A stretch of DNA of 64,000 bases from Halorussus lipolyticus (GCF_029338375.1 NZ_CP119804.1:496001-560000); one strand, 5' to 3'; shown: positions 8,316 to 17,623, counted from the stretch's first letter. Notes: generated by a model from the sequence alone, not told the origin. Numbers and translations: made by a program.

Positions 8316-9401
8316 CTACCAGTTCTCGATGAACGCCTTCAGGTCGTCTTTGAACTGCTGGACCTCGTCGGACGGACCGTCGCCGGACCGCCCGTACTCT
8401 ATCGGCTTCGTCTCCTCCTCCCAGTCGGTAATCGCTTCGATTCCGAGTTCCGCTTCGACGTTGTTGATTTGAGCGAACACGCCCGTTCCCGCCTCCTCGC
8501 TACCGGCGAAGTAGAGGCCACAGAGCGCCCCGTTCTCCTCGAGGTAGACCGCGGACCCCGAGTCGCCGTTTCTCCCGAGCGCCGTCGTGAGAACGCAGTC
8601 CTCGACTCGAATCAGGTTCGGGTTCTCGTCGTCGCCGTAGTTGACGTTGACGGACACGTCGATGAGGTCGATTTCCGCCGTCGTGGTGTCGGTCGTCCGG
8701 CCAGTCTTCGTCACCGTCGCGCCGCCGTGTTCGTCGGTGATGTCCCTGACGACTGAGCGTCCGTACTCGTCGCCGTTCCGGGCAACGTCGAGACCGATGG
8801 TCCCCCAACCGTCGTGTTTCGTGACCGTGCGAGCGGCCGCGTCGGCCTTCGACCCGTCTTCGAGCGGCGCGTAGCCCACGAGTTCTCCGACCTCGCCGCC
8901 TCGGAACGGTTGGTGAATCGGACGGTTGGCCTCGAAGCCGTCGGCGACGTAGACGTGCCAGTTCGAGACGCGAACCACGTCGCCCTCGGAAACGCCTTCG
9001 GTCCACTCGCCCTTCGACAGGTCGGTCACGCGGGCCACGTAGCTTCCGGTCCCGACTATCGGGAGGCTATCTGGCTGTTCCTCCGCGCCCGCCATGACCG
9101 GCCGGAACTCCGCGGACGATTCGGGGTCCATCACTTCGCCGCTGTCGGACGAAATCGCCATTCGAAGCGTGTGCGCCTTCAGTTCGCCGATTTCGACCAC
9201 GCCGTGTTCGTCCTCGGACATCGACGTGCGATTGGCCACGAGTTGGTCCTCCGGGAGCTCGCTCTCGGGTTTCTTCTTGCTGACGAGCGCGACGAATCGC
9301 TTCTCTTTCGGGTCGTAGGCGACCCCTTGGACGTTCTCCAACCCCTCGACTTCGCGCCGGAACTGTTCGAGTTTTTCTTGTCTTTCGGTATCACTACCCA
9401 T
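8316..9401 (-). CDS. Trypsin-like serine protease (no signal peptide)
   Basis: The 361-residue protein has a chymotrypsin-fold core at about residues 120-310. SNWHVYV provides the catalytic His149 and GRNGDSGSAVY the nucleophile Ser281 in the G-D-S-G motif; the Asp must lie between them, probably near DGWGTIGLDVA. The N-terminal 100 residues form a separate basic/acidic domain (EGLENVQGVAYDPKEKRFVA). No signal peptide or Tat motif is visible, so the protein appears cytosolic or exported by another route. An AT-rich promoter (TATATTAAATTTATT, 9435-9449) lies about 35 bases upstream of the chosen ATG. Confidence 0.8.
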   Translation of the reverse strand: MGSDTERQEKLEQFRREVEGLENVQGVAYDPKEKRFVALVSKKKPESELPEDQLVANRTSMSEDEHGVVEIGELKAHTLRMAISSDSGEVMDPESSAEFRPVMAGAEEQPDSLPIVGTGSYVARVTDLSKGEWTEGVSEGDVVRVSNWHVYVADGFEANRPIHQPFRGGEVGELVGYAPLEDGSKADAAARTVTKHDGWGTIGLDVARNGDEYGRSVVRDITDEHGGATVTKTGRTTDTTTAEIDLIDVSVNVNYGDDENPNLIRVEDCVLTTALGRNGDSGSAVYLEENGALCGLYFAGSEEAGTGVFAQINNVEAELGIEAITDWEEETKPIEYGRSGDGPSDEVQQFKDDLKAFIENW

Positions 9402-9599
9402 GATTCCCACCCCAACTCGGAGAGAATACCTTAGATATATTAAATTTATTTGCGATGTCCCCACAACGAAATTTCGAAACGACAACGTACTGCTCCTCGA
9501 AAGAAGGCCGGTGCGTGGGCCGCGAAGCACCGACCCACACGGGTTCATCTCCGCTCAGTTATCCACACGCATTTCACCGCCCGTCTCGTATCCCGAGCC

Positions 9600-9854
9600 A
9601 TGAACGCCGAAGACGTGGAAGCACTCATCGAGGAGAACCTCGAAGACGCCGACGCGACTGTCAGCCACCCCCGCGGCGTGGACGACGAGGACCACCTCTC
9701 AGCCACCGTCGTCTCGCCCGCTTTCGAGGGCGAATCGCTGGTGGACCAACACCAGATGGTCTACGACGCGCTCGGCGACCACATGACCGAGGACATCCAC
9801 GCGCTGGAAGTCTCGACCTACACGCCCGACGAGTACGCCGAGCAGGCAGAGTGA
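9600..9854 (+). CDS. BolA/IbaG family protein
   Basis: An 84-residue protein with the BolA-type alpha/beta layout: an N-terminal helix (NAEDVEALIEENLEDADA), a strand with HLSATVVSPAFEGESLVDQH, and a helix ending ALGDHMTEDIHALEVSTY. The conserved F-x-G-x-x-x-V-x-x-H-Q segment and the last strand are present. In other organisms BolA proteins work with monothiol glutaredoxins in Fe-S trafficking; no glutaredoxin gene is nearby. Its stop overlaps the GTG start of the next gene (GTGA), so the two are translationally coupled. Confidence 0.85.
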   Translation: MNAEDVEALIEENLEDADATVSHPRGVDDEDHLSATVVSPAFEGESLVDQHQMVYDALGDHMTEDIHALEVSTYTPDEYAEQAE

Positions 9855-10411
9855 CCGTGCCCACCTTCGTCGAACGGGTCCAGTCGGTCGCCACCGACAA
9901 CCCCACGGAACTCGGCCGCGTGGTCGGCGAGCGAGTCGAGACGCTCGGCGAGGCCCTCGAACTCCTCGAGGACTGGACCGAGGAGAGCAGGGAGACCCGG
10001 ACCGAACTCGCCTCCAAGTACGAGTCGGCCAAGGACCTCGCGCGCGACGAGATTCGGGACGCGAGCGACGACGACGACAGGGACCCCGACGACATCCCGA
10101 CCGAGGACCTGCTCGACCACCCCGCGGTCAGCGACCACACGAAACAGCGCCTCGCGGAGTACAGCACCAAACTCTACGTCTATCTGGACGAGGAGAGCGC
10201 CTACGGCGAGGCCCGAACCGAACTCGCTCGGGCGCTCGATGCCGAACTCGAACTGTACGCCGACCTCCTCCCGGCGCTCGAATCGGGCACAATCTCGGTC
10301 CGGGACGCCCAACAGCAGATAGCGCGACTCGGCCGCGAGCAGAATCTCGGCCCGCCGAACCAGACCGCCGCTGACGTGCTACTAGAATCCGGGACGAAAA
10401 ACCGAGAGTAA
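9851..10411 (+). CDS. Helical acidic protein coupled to BolA, function unknown
   Basis: The frame is open from GTG 9851 (or GTG 9857) and gives about 186 residues. The protein is almost entirely helical and highly charged, with heptad-like stretches (VVGERVETLGEALELLEDWT; ESAKDLARDEIRDA) and a long helix over residues 100-160. I do not recognise the family, and there are no catalytic motifs, cysteines or membrane segments. The 4-base overlap with the BolA gene indicates an operon and possibly a shared role. Confidence 0.6.
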   Translation: MTVPTFVERVQSVATDNPTELGRVVGERVETLGEALELLEDWTEESRETRTELASKYESAKDLARDEIRDASDDDDRDPDDIPTEDLLDHPAVSDHTKQRLAEYSTKLYVYLDEESAYGEARTELARALDAELELYADLLPALESGTISVRDAQQQIARLGREQNLGPPNQTAADVLLESGTKNRE

Positions 10412-10426
10412 CCGGACCCCAGAGTC

Positions 10427-11590
10427 TCAGACGTTCGGTTGCGGAACTTCAGTCCGGTCGAGGTTCCGGTTGTGGAGCGCCTCGCCCGTCTCGCGGTCGA
10501 AGACGTGAATCGCCTCCTCGGGGATGCGGGCGACGACCTCCTGTCCGCTCTCGACACTCCGGAGGCCCGAGACGGTGGCGACGAAGGTGTCGGTCTCCTC
10601 GTTGGACGCGCCAGCGCGGTCGGCGTCGGCGAAGGTGAGATAGACGTTGTTCTCGTCGCCCATCGGTTCCACCACGTCCACCGCGGTCCGGAAGTCGTGG
10701 CGGCCCTCGCCCTCGCCGACGACTTCGATGTCCTCCGGGCGAATCCCGAGGACGAGTCGGTCGTGACCTTCCACGTCGGCCAGCGTCTCGTCGGAGAGGG
10801 GGTACTCGAACTCGTCGGCCACCAGACTGCCGTTTTGCAGGTCCGCGTCGAAGAAGTTCATCGAGGGTTCGCCGATGAAGCCCGCGACGAAGACGTTCCG
10901 TGGTTCGTGGTAACACTCCAAGGGCGTGCCGACCTGCTGAAGTTCGCCGTCGTTCAGGATGGCGATGCGGTCGCCCATCGTCATGGCCTCGGTCTGGTCG
11001 TGGGTGACGTAGACCGTGGTGACGCCCAAGTCCTCCTGCAATCGCTGGAGTTCGGTCCGCATCTGCGAGCGGAGTTTGGCGTCCAGATTCGAGAGGGGTT
11101 CGTCCATCAGGAAGACTTCGGGGTCCCGGACGATGGCGCGGCCGAGGGCCACGCGCTGTTGCTGACCGCCCGAGAGTTCGCCGGGTTTGCGGTCGAGCAG
11201 GTCCTCGATGCCCATCATCCCGGCGGTGTCCTCGACCCGCGAGCGAATCTCGTCGTCGGGCATGTCGGTGGACTCCTCCAGTCCGAAGCTCATGTTCTCC
11301 CGCACCGTCATGTGGGGGTAGAGCGCGTAGGACTGGAACACCATGGCGATGTCCCGCGCCGTCGGCGGTTCGTCGGTGATGGCGTGGCCGCCGAGTCGGA
11401 TGTCGCCGGCCGAGACGGTTTCGAGGCCCGCAATCATCCGCAGGGTCGTGGACTTGCCACACCCCGAGGGGCCGACCAGCACGAGGAACTCGCCGTCTTC
11501 GATTTCGATGTTGGCATCGTCCACCGCGACGATTCGCCCGCCATCGTCCTCGAACCACTTGGTTACCCCGTCTAGGGTCAGTTCGGCCAT
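10427..11590 (-). CDS. Sugar ABC transporter ATP-binding protein (MsmX/UgpC type)
   Basis: The 387-residue ATPase energises a carbohydrate importer. Walker A GPSGCGKSTT lies near residue 39, the Q-loop MVFQSYALYPHMTV near 84, the signature LSGGQQQRVALGRA near 138, and Walker B VFLMDEPLSNLDAK near 158 with the switch histidine in VYVTHDQTEA. The C-terminal 140 residues form the regulatory OB-type domain of the MalK class (LVLGIRPEDIEV). It is the last gene of the ABC cluster at 10427-14997, all on the minus strand. ATPases of this class can serve several importers. Confidence 0.95.
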   Translation of the reverse strand: MAELTLDGVTKWFEDDGGRIVAVDDANIEIEDGEFLVLVGPSGCGKSTTLRMIAGLETVSAGDIRLGGHAITDEPPTARDIAMVFQSYALYPHMTVRENMSFGLEESTDMPDDEIRSRVEDTAGMMGIEDLLDRKPGELSGGQQQRVALGRAIVRDPEVFLMDEPLSNLDAKLRSQMRTELQRLQEDLGVTTVYVTHDQTEAMTMGDRIAILNDGELQQVGTPLECYHEPRNVFVAGFIGEPSMNFFDADLQNGSLVADEFEYPLSDETLADVEGHDRLVLGIRPEDIEVVGEGEGRHDFRTAVDVVEPMGDENNVYLTFADADRAGASNEETDTFVATVSGLRSVESGQEVVARIPEEAIHVFDRETGEALHNRNLDRTEVPQPNV

Positions 11591-11627
11591 TGCTCTGTCC
11601 TCCGTCGTAGAGTAGTGTAAATCTTGG

Positions 11628-12569
11628 TCATGTTTCGCCTGCGACTCCTTTTGCGAACTGTTCGCCGAATAGGACGTACACCAGCAGGGTGGGCAGGGCC
11701 GCGACGAACGCGCCCGCCATCTGGGTGTTGAACGATTCCACGATACCGCCCGTCAGGCTGTTGAGCGCGATGGTGACGGGGGCGGCCGCGCCTCCTCCCG
11801 AGGGAAGGATGACCAGCGCGAACAGCAGGTCGTTCCAGACCTGCGTGAACTGGTAGATGAGCGTCACCGCGAACATCGGTTTCGACAGCGGCAGGACGAT
11901 ATTCCGGTAGATGCTGGTCACGCTTGCACCGTCGAGGCGCGCGGCCTCTATCATCTCGCCCGACAGCGACTGGTAGTACGACCGGAACAGCAGGAAGGTA
12001 ATCGGAATTCCGTACGCCGTGTGGGTGACGATGAGGTTGATGATGCTAGCGTAATGCTCGTGCATCAGCGGCAGGCCCCACAGGAAACTCAGCAGTTCCT
12101 GCGTGTCCACGATAGCGTAGAGTCGGGACAGGGGCACCAACACCGCCTGATACGGGATGAAGATGCCTGCCACGAACAGCGCCACCAGCGGCATCTGGTA
12201 CTTCCAGTCGATAGTCGTCAGTCCGTAGGCCGCGATGGACCCGAGGGTCGCCGACAGGATGGTCGCCGGAACAGCCAGCAGGAGGCTGTTTATCAGCGCG
12301 TTGCTCATCGCGTCGAACGCGATTTCCCACGGCTCGAAGGTGAACCCGCCCGAAACCGGCGGGAAGAACGGCACGGTCCGGTTGAACGCGTCGGTCGTCT
12401 TGAACGCCGTCATCAGGCCCGCTTCCAGCGGCGCGAGGTAGAACCCGACCAGACCGAGGAGAATCGCGTAGAGCGCGACCCTCGTGCGGTCGGCGTCTCG
12501 GAGCGTCTGCTCGATTCGTTCGCGGCGGGTGTGGTCGTCCGGATTCGGACTTGCTGGCGGACTGCTCAT
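11628..12569 (-). CDS. Sugar ABC transporter permease, MalG type
   Basis: A 313-residue inner-membrane permease with about six transmembrane helices. The EAA loop that docks the ATPase is seen as EMIEAARLDGASVTSIYRNI followed by VLPLSKP at about residues 205-235. The N-terminal 35 residues are a charged cytoplasmic tail. It overlaps the upstream permease gene by 4 bases, so the two are coupled and should form a heterodimeric channel. Confidence 0.93.
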   Translation of the reverse strand: MSSPPASPNPDDHTRRERIEQTLRDADRTRVALYAILLGLVGFYLAPLEAGLMTAFKTTDAFNRTVPFFPPVSGGFTFEPWEIAFDAMSNALINSLLLAVPATILSATLGSIAAYGLTTIDWKYQMPLVALFVAGIFIPYQAVLVPLSRLYAIVDTQELLSFLWGLPLMHEHYASIINLIVTHTAYGIPITFLLFRSYYQSLSGEMIEAARLDGASVTSIYRNIVLPLSKPMFAVTLIYQFTQVWNDLLFALVILPSGGGAAAPVTIALNSLTGGIVESFNTQMAGAFVAALPTLLVYVLFGEQFAKGVAGET

Positions 12570-13591
12570 AGTTCACCTCGTCGGTATTCGCTGTAGAGGT
12601 ACGGCGCGACCACCGCGAGCGCCATGCCGAACAGCACGATGGCGATGGCCGAACCGTAGGCCCAGTTGTTCGACCCGAACGCCTCGCGGAACATCAGCGT
12701 GGCGAGGATGTCGGCGGCCGGGCCGGGGTTGTTGCCGAACATCACGTAGAGGAAGTCGAAGGCCTTCAGCGCGAACACCATCAGCACCACCGCGGCGCTC
12801 ATGGTCGAGGCGCGAAGTTGGGGCAGGATGACCCGCCAGTACATCTTCACGGTACTCGCGCCGTCCACCTTCGCGGCCTCGTAGTGAGAGGTCGGAATCG
12901 CTCGAAGCCCCGCGAGGTACACCACCATCGCGTAGCCCGAGAACTGCCAGATGAGCGCGAAGATGACCGCGGCCAACTTCGTGTCGGGATTCGAAATCCA
13001 CTGAAGCGTGAGGAAATCGAGTCCCAACTGGCGGAGCGTGACGTTGACCATCCCGATTTCGGGATTGTACATCCACGCCCAGAACTTCGCGGTCACGACG
13101 AACGAGAGGCTCATCGGCAGGAGGTAGATGGTTCTGAGGGTGTTCTCGAACCGGATTTCTTGGTCCACCAGAATGGCCAACAGGAGGCCGAAGAGCAGAC
13201 AGACCGCGGTGAACGCGACCAGTAGGACCAGCGTGTTCTGGGCCGCGGTCCAGAACGAGGGGTCCGAGAACGCTTCGCGGTACATCTCGAGGTCGAACTC
13301 CGAAACCTTGTACTCCGGCAAGAGCAGGCCCTCGAAGTCCGTCAGCGAGATGACGAGGTTCCACCCGATGGCTCCGTAGACGAAGAATCCCATCAGCAGG
13401 AAGGGCGGGAGCCAGAACGGCATCGACTGAACGAAGTCGCTCGACAGGAGCGACCGGCCAGTTCTCGTGTCGGAGTCGGTGCGTTCCGCAGTGGCGGTCG
13501 CTCCACCCCCGTCGGCGCGAAGCTCCCGGTCCCCGCTGTCGGCTTCCCGTCCCGGAGAGAGGCGTCGGAGTACGTCTCTGAGTCGTTGCAT
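12566..13591 (-). CDS. Sugar ABC transporter permease, MalF type
   Basis: A 341-residue permease with an N-terminal cytoplasmic extension of about 55 residues, then six predicted helices. The EAA loop is SHYEAAKVDGASTVKMYWRV then ILPQLRAS near residues 235-265, which contacts the ATPase. It lies 26 bases after the binding-protein gene and overlaps the next permease by 4 bases, so the four genes form one operon. Confidence 0.93.
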   Translation of the reverse strand: MQRLRDVLRRLSPGREADSGDRELRADGGGATATAERTDSDTRTGRSLLSSDFVQSMPFWLPPFLLMGFFVYGAIGWNLVISLTDFEGLLLPEYKVSEFDLEMYREAFSDPSFWTAAQNTLVLLVAFTAVCLLFGLLLAILVDQEIRFENTLRTIYLLPMSLSFVVTAKFWAWMYNPEIGMVNVTLRQLGLDFLTLQWISNPDTKLAAVIFALIWQFSGYAMVVYLAGLRAIPTSHYEAAKVDGASTVKMYWRVILPQLRASTMSAAVVLMVFALKAFDFLYVMFGNNPGPAADILATLMFREAFGSNNWAYGSAIAIVLFGMALAVVAPYLYSEYRRGEL

Positions 13592-13617
13592 GTGAAAAAG
13601 GAACGTGGGAATTGCCT

Positions 13618-14997
13618 TCAGTTGAACGCTCGCTTCATCTGCTTGTAGGTCTTATCGACGTTCCACCCGGAAGTGAACGTGGTCATCGCGTCGCCGAAGT
13701 TGCTCTTGACCTCCGGCGGGATGGCGAGACCGTGCTCGATGGACTTGACCTGCGTCTCGGAGTTGGCGAAGTCGTCCATCTGCTGGCTCAGGAAGGGACC
13801 GAACTCGTCCTTGGGCACGTCGGTCCGGGGCGGGATGGACCCCTTCTTGGGGTTGAACCGCTCTTGGGCGTCCACACTGCCGACGTACTGGAGGAACTTC
13901 TTGGCGGCCTCGGGCGACGGGTTGTTGGTCGGCATGGGGAACGAGTCCATGTTGAGCGCGTAGACGCCTTCCGTTCCGGGGAACGGCACGTGGTTCCAGT
14001 CGGACTCGTACTCGAAGCCGTCCTGTCCGCGGTACATGCCCGCGGCCCAGTCGCCTTGGTGGAAGAAGGCGGCCTTGCCGTTGATGACCTTCTTGTTGGC
14101 CTCGGTCCACGAGATGGACCCGGCGTCGCTGTTGAAGTGACTCTGGAAGTCTTTGACTATCTGGAGCGAGTCTTTGATGGCGTCCTTGTTCGCCTCGACC
14201 TTGCCCTCGGTGAAGGCCTCGTAGGTCTCGACGCCGTACTCGCCGAGGAGGACCTGCGCCCAGAGCTGAGAGGTGGACCACGCCGACTTGGTTTGGTGGG
14301 CCATGCCCACCGCGTCGGTCTCGGACTCGACGGTCTCCATCGCGGACACGAGGTCACTGGGCTTGGAGATGGACGAGGGGTCTACGCCCGCGTCCTCGAC
14401 GACCTTCGTGTTGTAGAAGAGGTTGTTGAGTCGGTGGATGTTGAGCGGGACCGCGACGAACTTCCCGCCGGGCTTGGCGGCGTCCTTCGGTCCTTGGAGG
14501 TAGGCATCCTTCATGCCGTTCTCGCCCCACACGGACTCGCCGATGTCCTCCAGCTTGTTGGCCTCGACGTAGGGCTGAAGGTTCGCGCCGGGCCACGCCT
14601 GCCACGAACTCGGCGGGTTGTCGTTCAGGACGCGCTTCTTGATGACGGTCTGGAGGTTCTGGCCCGCACCGCCGGACACGGGGTTCTGGTTGACTTCGAT
14701 GTCGGGGTACTCCTGCTTGAAGCCCTCGAACAGCGCCGAAACGGCCTTCGCGCCGTCGCCGCCGGTCCACCAGTGCTGGACCTCCAGCGTCTCGTAGTCG
14801 GTCGAGGACTCCGTTGTGGTGTCCTCGCCATCCATCGACTCGGTGGTCTCGTCCGAACCCGAGTCGGTCGTGGTGTCCTCGTCGTCACCGCCGCCGCCCA
14901 TACAACCTGCCAGAGCGGTGACACCGAGGGTGCCCGCACCGGCTACTTTGAGATAGTCGCGCCGAGAAACGTCGGAACCTTCGTTGGCATCTGTCAT
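13618..14997 (-). CDS. Sugar-binding Tat lipoprotein of the ABC importer
   Basis: A 459-residue extracytoplasmic solute-binding protein of the family-1 type. The leader has the twin arginine SRRDYLK at 11-17 and a lipobox LAGC with Cys32, so it should be Tat-exported and lipid-anchored. A Thr/Asp/Glu-rich linker follows, then the binding domain beginning EVQHWWTGGDGAKAVSALFE. The start WWTGGD, the GGAGQN segment and PPSSWQAWPG resemble glucose/mannose-binding proteins of the GtsA kind, so a hexose is my best guess. First gene of the operon, with a palindrome 64-89 bases upstream. Confidence 0.9.
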   Translation of the reverse strand: MTDANEGSDVSRRDYLKVAGAGTLGVTALAGCMGGGGDDEDTTTDSGSDETTESMDGEDTTTESSTDYETLEVQHWWTGGDGAKAVSALFEGFKQEYPDIEVNQNPVSGGAGQNLQTVIKKRVLNDNPPSSWQAWPGANLQPYVEANKLEDIGESVWGENGMKDAYLQGPKDAAKPGGKFVAVPLNIHRLNNLFYNTKVVEDAGVDPSSISKPSDLVSAMETVESETDAVGMAHQTKSAWSTSQLWAQVLLGEYGVETYEAFTEGKVEANKDAIKDSLQIVKDFQSHFNSDAGSISWTEANKKVINGKAAFFHQGDWAAGMYRGQDGFEYESDWNHVPFPGTEGVYALNMDSFPMPTNNPSPEAAKKFLQYVGSVDAQERFNPKKGSIPPRTDVPKDEFGPFLSQQMDDFANSETQVKSIEHGLAIPPEVKSNFGDAMTTFTSGWNVDKTYKQMKRAFN

Positions 14998-15060
14998 ACT
15001 GTAGCCTACGAGATTTCATCTACCACCACCCACTTAAACGTTGTTGAAATTAATGCAGAA

Positions 15061-15086
15061 CCGAGTAAAGTGTTACTCGGTAACAC
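15061..15086. promoter_or_regulatory. Overlapping palindromes upstream of the sugar ABC operon (candidate operator)
   Basis: CCGAGTAA-AGTG-TTACTCGG (15061-15080) is a perfect 8-bp inverted repeat, and GTGTTAC-TCG-GTAACAC (15070-15086) overlaps it as a second perfect 7-bp inverted repeat. The block lies 64-89 bases before the start of the binding-protein gene, just upstream of a TATA-like element (TTTAAG on the minus strand near 15030-15036). The GAGTA/TACTC half-sites recall the TACT/GAGTA half-sites known for TrmB in Halobacterium, though in the opposite order. The rest of the 350-base gap (14998-15347) has no gene. Confidence 0.5.
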
Positions 15087-15347
15087 ACCGATAGAGGTGT
15101 GGGTACACTCCGACTCACGCCCCCGATTTGGGGAACTCGGCCGGGAAAACAGTTCCGACATCGGGGAATTTATTACCTTCTCAACACTACGGAGCAGGAT
15201 TTCTAGGCAAATAATCAACTATTCTACGCCCGAAACCGACCGCTCTGGGACCGGTCGTTCCCCGAGTCCGACGCGGACTCGACACCTAGAGCAATCAAAA
15301 GACAATTTAAAACAATATTTAGTTGTTTGGGGCAGTTGTATAGTTGT

Positions 15348-16001
15348 TCAACAGATGTGACCGCTCGTCGCGCACTCGCAGGTCTCGCACGAGCAAGAGG
15401 TCCCGATAAGGGTGTTGCAGTTCTCGCAGTTCTCGTCACACTCGTATTGCTTGAGGTACGACTCCTTGTCGCCGCCACAGCAGTCGGTCGTACACTCGTC
15501 TTTGATACACCCCTGCGGTCTGACCTCGCTGTCGGTAACGAGCGTCCGGTCGCCGCCGTCGGCCGGTTCGACCAGCGCGTAGGCCTCGTCGCGCTCAGGT
15601 TGGACGAACAGGGTGAGTTCGTGGGTCTCGCTACTGGTCGAGACCGACGCGAAGGCGGTCGCCGTCCCGTCTTCGGTGACACCGGTGACGCCCGCCCGAC
15701 CGTCCTCGGCCGTCGGGTCGAGGCCGCTCTCGGTCGGGTCGATGTCGATGGTCAGGTCGCTGAAGGCGAACTCCTCGGCCACGAAGCCCTCGGCCACGAG
15801 CGTCCGACGGACCTTCTCGGCGTGTTGCTCGAAGGCCGCGCGAAGTCGTTGTTCGTCACTGTAGGCCCGAGTGAGGCGTCGCTTGGTCTCGACGGCGGCG
15901 ACCGAGTTCGAGGACGCGCCGAGGCCGATACCGGCGACGGCGGCCGACCCGACAGTCTTGAGAACGCTTCGACGGTCGAACTGGTTGTCATTACCTGACA
16001 T
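15348..16001 (-). CDS. Tat-exported protein with 12-cysteine C-terminal domain
   Basis: The 217-residue protein has a Tat leader (FDRRSVLKTVGSAAVAGIGLG, twin Arg at 10-11) with a likely cleavage after the Ala-rich region near residue 35. A mixed alpha/beta domain occupies about residues 36-160. The C-terminal 53 residues contain 12 cysteines, starting QGCIKDECTTDCCGG and ending with a terminal Cys. Such a tail could bind metal or form disulfides outside the cell. I cannot assign a family. It lies 350 bases downstream of the sugar importer's first gene on the same strand, so it is transcribed separately and ahead of that operon. Confidence 0.75.
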   Translation of the reverse strand: MSGNDNQFDRRSVLKTVGSAAVAGIGLGASSNSVAAVETKRRLTRAYSDEQRLRAAFEQHAEKVRRTLVAEGFVAEEFAFSDLTIDIDPTESGLDPTAEDGRAGVTGVTEDGTATAFASVSTSSETHELTLFVQPERDEAYALVEPADGGDRTLVTDSEVRPQGCIKDECTTDCCGGDKESYLKQYECDENCENCNTLIGTSCSCETCECATSGHIC

Positions 16002-16177
16002 GCATCTAATGATATTTCTGTTAGAAGTTAAATTTATTCTAGCTAACTAGAACTGTTCGGAGCGACGCTCCTCGGCGTGACGGAACTGTCCGCGTCACCC
16101 CGTGTCCGCGGGACCCGGCGCGGCGGCGAGGCCAAGTGCGCACGATATTTATCTGCGGGGGAAGGACCTTCGAACGT

Positions 16178-17590
16178 ATGAGCGACGAGGACTACCGTAT
16201 CGAGGAGGACAGCCTCGGAGAGATGCAGGTACCGGCCGACGCCTACTGGGGCGCACAGACCCAGCGCGCGCTCCAGAACTTCCCCATCTCGGGCATCACG
16301 TTCGGGCGGCGGTTCGTCCGCGCGCTCGGCGTCGTCAAGAAGTCGGCGGCCCGAGCGAACCGGGACCTCGAAATGATTCCCGACGACAAGGCCGACGCCA
16401 TCGTCGAGGCCGCAGACGAGGTTATCGAAGGCCAGCACGACGACCAGTTCCCCGTGGACGTGTTCCAGACCGGAAGCGGGACCTCCTCGAACATGAACGC
16501 CAACGAGGTCATCGCCAACCGCGCGACCGAAATCTACGGCGGCGAAATCGGCACGCGCGAGATTCACCCCAACGACCACGTGAACTTCGGTCAATCCTCG
16601 AACGACGTGATTCCGACCGCGATGCACGTCGCGTCCCTCGAAGCCGTCGAGAAGGACCTCCTGCCCGCGCTCGACAGCCTCCGCGAGGCCCTCGAAGCCA
16701 AAGAAGACGAGTTCGACGGCGTGGTCAAGACCGGCCGCACGCACTTGCAGGACGCCACGCCGGTCCGCCTCGGACAGGAGTTCGGCGGCTACCGCACGCA
16801 GGTCGAGAAGGGCCTCGCCCGCCTCGACCAAGTTCGGGACCACCTCTCGGAGTTGGCGCTCGGCGGCACCGCGGTCGGCACCGGCCTGAACACCCACCCG
16901 GAGTTCCCGGAGAAGGCGGCCGAGTACATCTCCGAGGAGACCGGCGTCGAGTTCCGCGAGGCCGACAACCACTTCGAAGCGCAGGCCGCCCACGACGCCA
17001 TGTCGGAGGCCCACGGCGCGCTGAGAACCATCGCCGGTTCGCTCAACAAAATCGCCAACGACCTGCGCCTGTTGGCCTCCGGGCCGCGCAACGGTCTGGG
17101 CGAACTCGAACAGCCCGAAAACCAGCCCGGTAGCTCCATCATGCCCGGCAAAATCAACCCCGTCGTCGCCGAGGCAGTCAATCAGGTCCACAAGCAGGTC
17201 GTGGGCAACGACGCCGCCGTGAGCGCCGGTGCCGCCGAGGGGCAAATCGACCTCAACCTCTACAAGCCAGTCCTCGCGCACAACTTCCTCCAGTCCGCCG
17301 AGATGCTCGCCAACGCCTCCGAAGTCTTCGGCGAGAAGTTTGTCCGCAAACTGGAAGCCAACGAAGAACACTGCGAACAGCAGGTCGAACAGAGCATGGC
17401 GCTGGCCACCGCGCTGAACCCCCACATCGGCTACGACAAGGCCAGCGACGCCGCCAAGACCGCCCTGAAGGAGGGCAAGACGGTCAAGGAAGTCGTCGTG
17501 GAGAAGGGCTACCTCAGCGAGGAGGAAGCCGAGGAGGTCATCGACCCCGAGAAAATGACCCATCGCGGGATTCTGGGTAGCGACGACTAG
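16178..17590 (+). CDS. fumC: Class II fumarate hydratase
   Basis: The 470-residue enzyme interconverts fumarate and malate in the TCA cycle. MQVPADAYWGAQTQRALQNF opens the catalytic domain, TGSGTSSNMNANEVIANRA and HPNDHVNFGQSSNDVIPTAM are substrate-binding regions, and GSSIMPGKINPVVAEA is the superfamily signature loop with the catalytic serine. Length and motif order match complete FumC. I start at ATG 16178, which lies about 25-35 bases after the TATA-like GATATTTATC (16144-16153). A T-rich terminator follows. Confidence 0.97.
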   Translation: MSDEDYRIEEDSLGEMQVPADAYWGAQTQRALQNFPISGITFGRRFVRALGVVKKSAARANRDLEMIPDDKADAIVEAADEVIEGQHDDQFPVDVFQTGSGTSSNMNANEVIANRATEIYGGEIGTREIHPNDHVNFGQSSNDVIPTAMHVASLEAVEKDLLPALDSLREALEAKEDEFDGVVKTGRTHLQDATPVRLGQEFGGYRTQVEKGLARLDQVRDHLSELALGGTAVGTGLNTHPEFPEKAAEYISEETGVEFREADNHFEAQAAHDAMSEAHGALRTIAGSLNKIANDLRLLASGPRNGLGELEQPENQPGSSIMPGKINPVVAEAVNQVHKQVVGNDAAVSAGAAEGQIDLNLYKPVLAHNFLQSAEMLANASEVFGEKFVRKLEANEEHCEQQVEQSMALATALNPHIGYDKASDAAKTALKEGKTVKEVVVEKGYLSEEEAEEVIDPEKMTHRGILGSDD

Positions 17591-17600
17591 GAGCGAACGG

Positions 17601-17623
17601 ACTAGTTCTTCGTTTTTCTTTTT
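17601..17623 (+). terminator. T-rich terminator after fumC
   Basis: Two T runs (17613-17617 and 17619-17623) directly after the fumC stop, without a strong hairpin, fit archaeal oligo-T termination. The remainder of the gap to 17823 contains no visible gene. Confidence 0.5.

Noticed and set aside
13612..15360. Long open frame antisense to the sugar-binding protein gene (about 580 codons)
   Set aside because: It mirrors a clear binding-protein gene in a GC-rich region; the product has no recognisable domain and its composition is that of a complementary-frame shadow.
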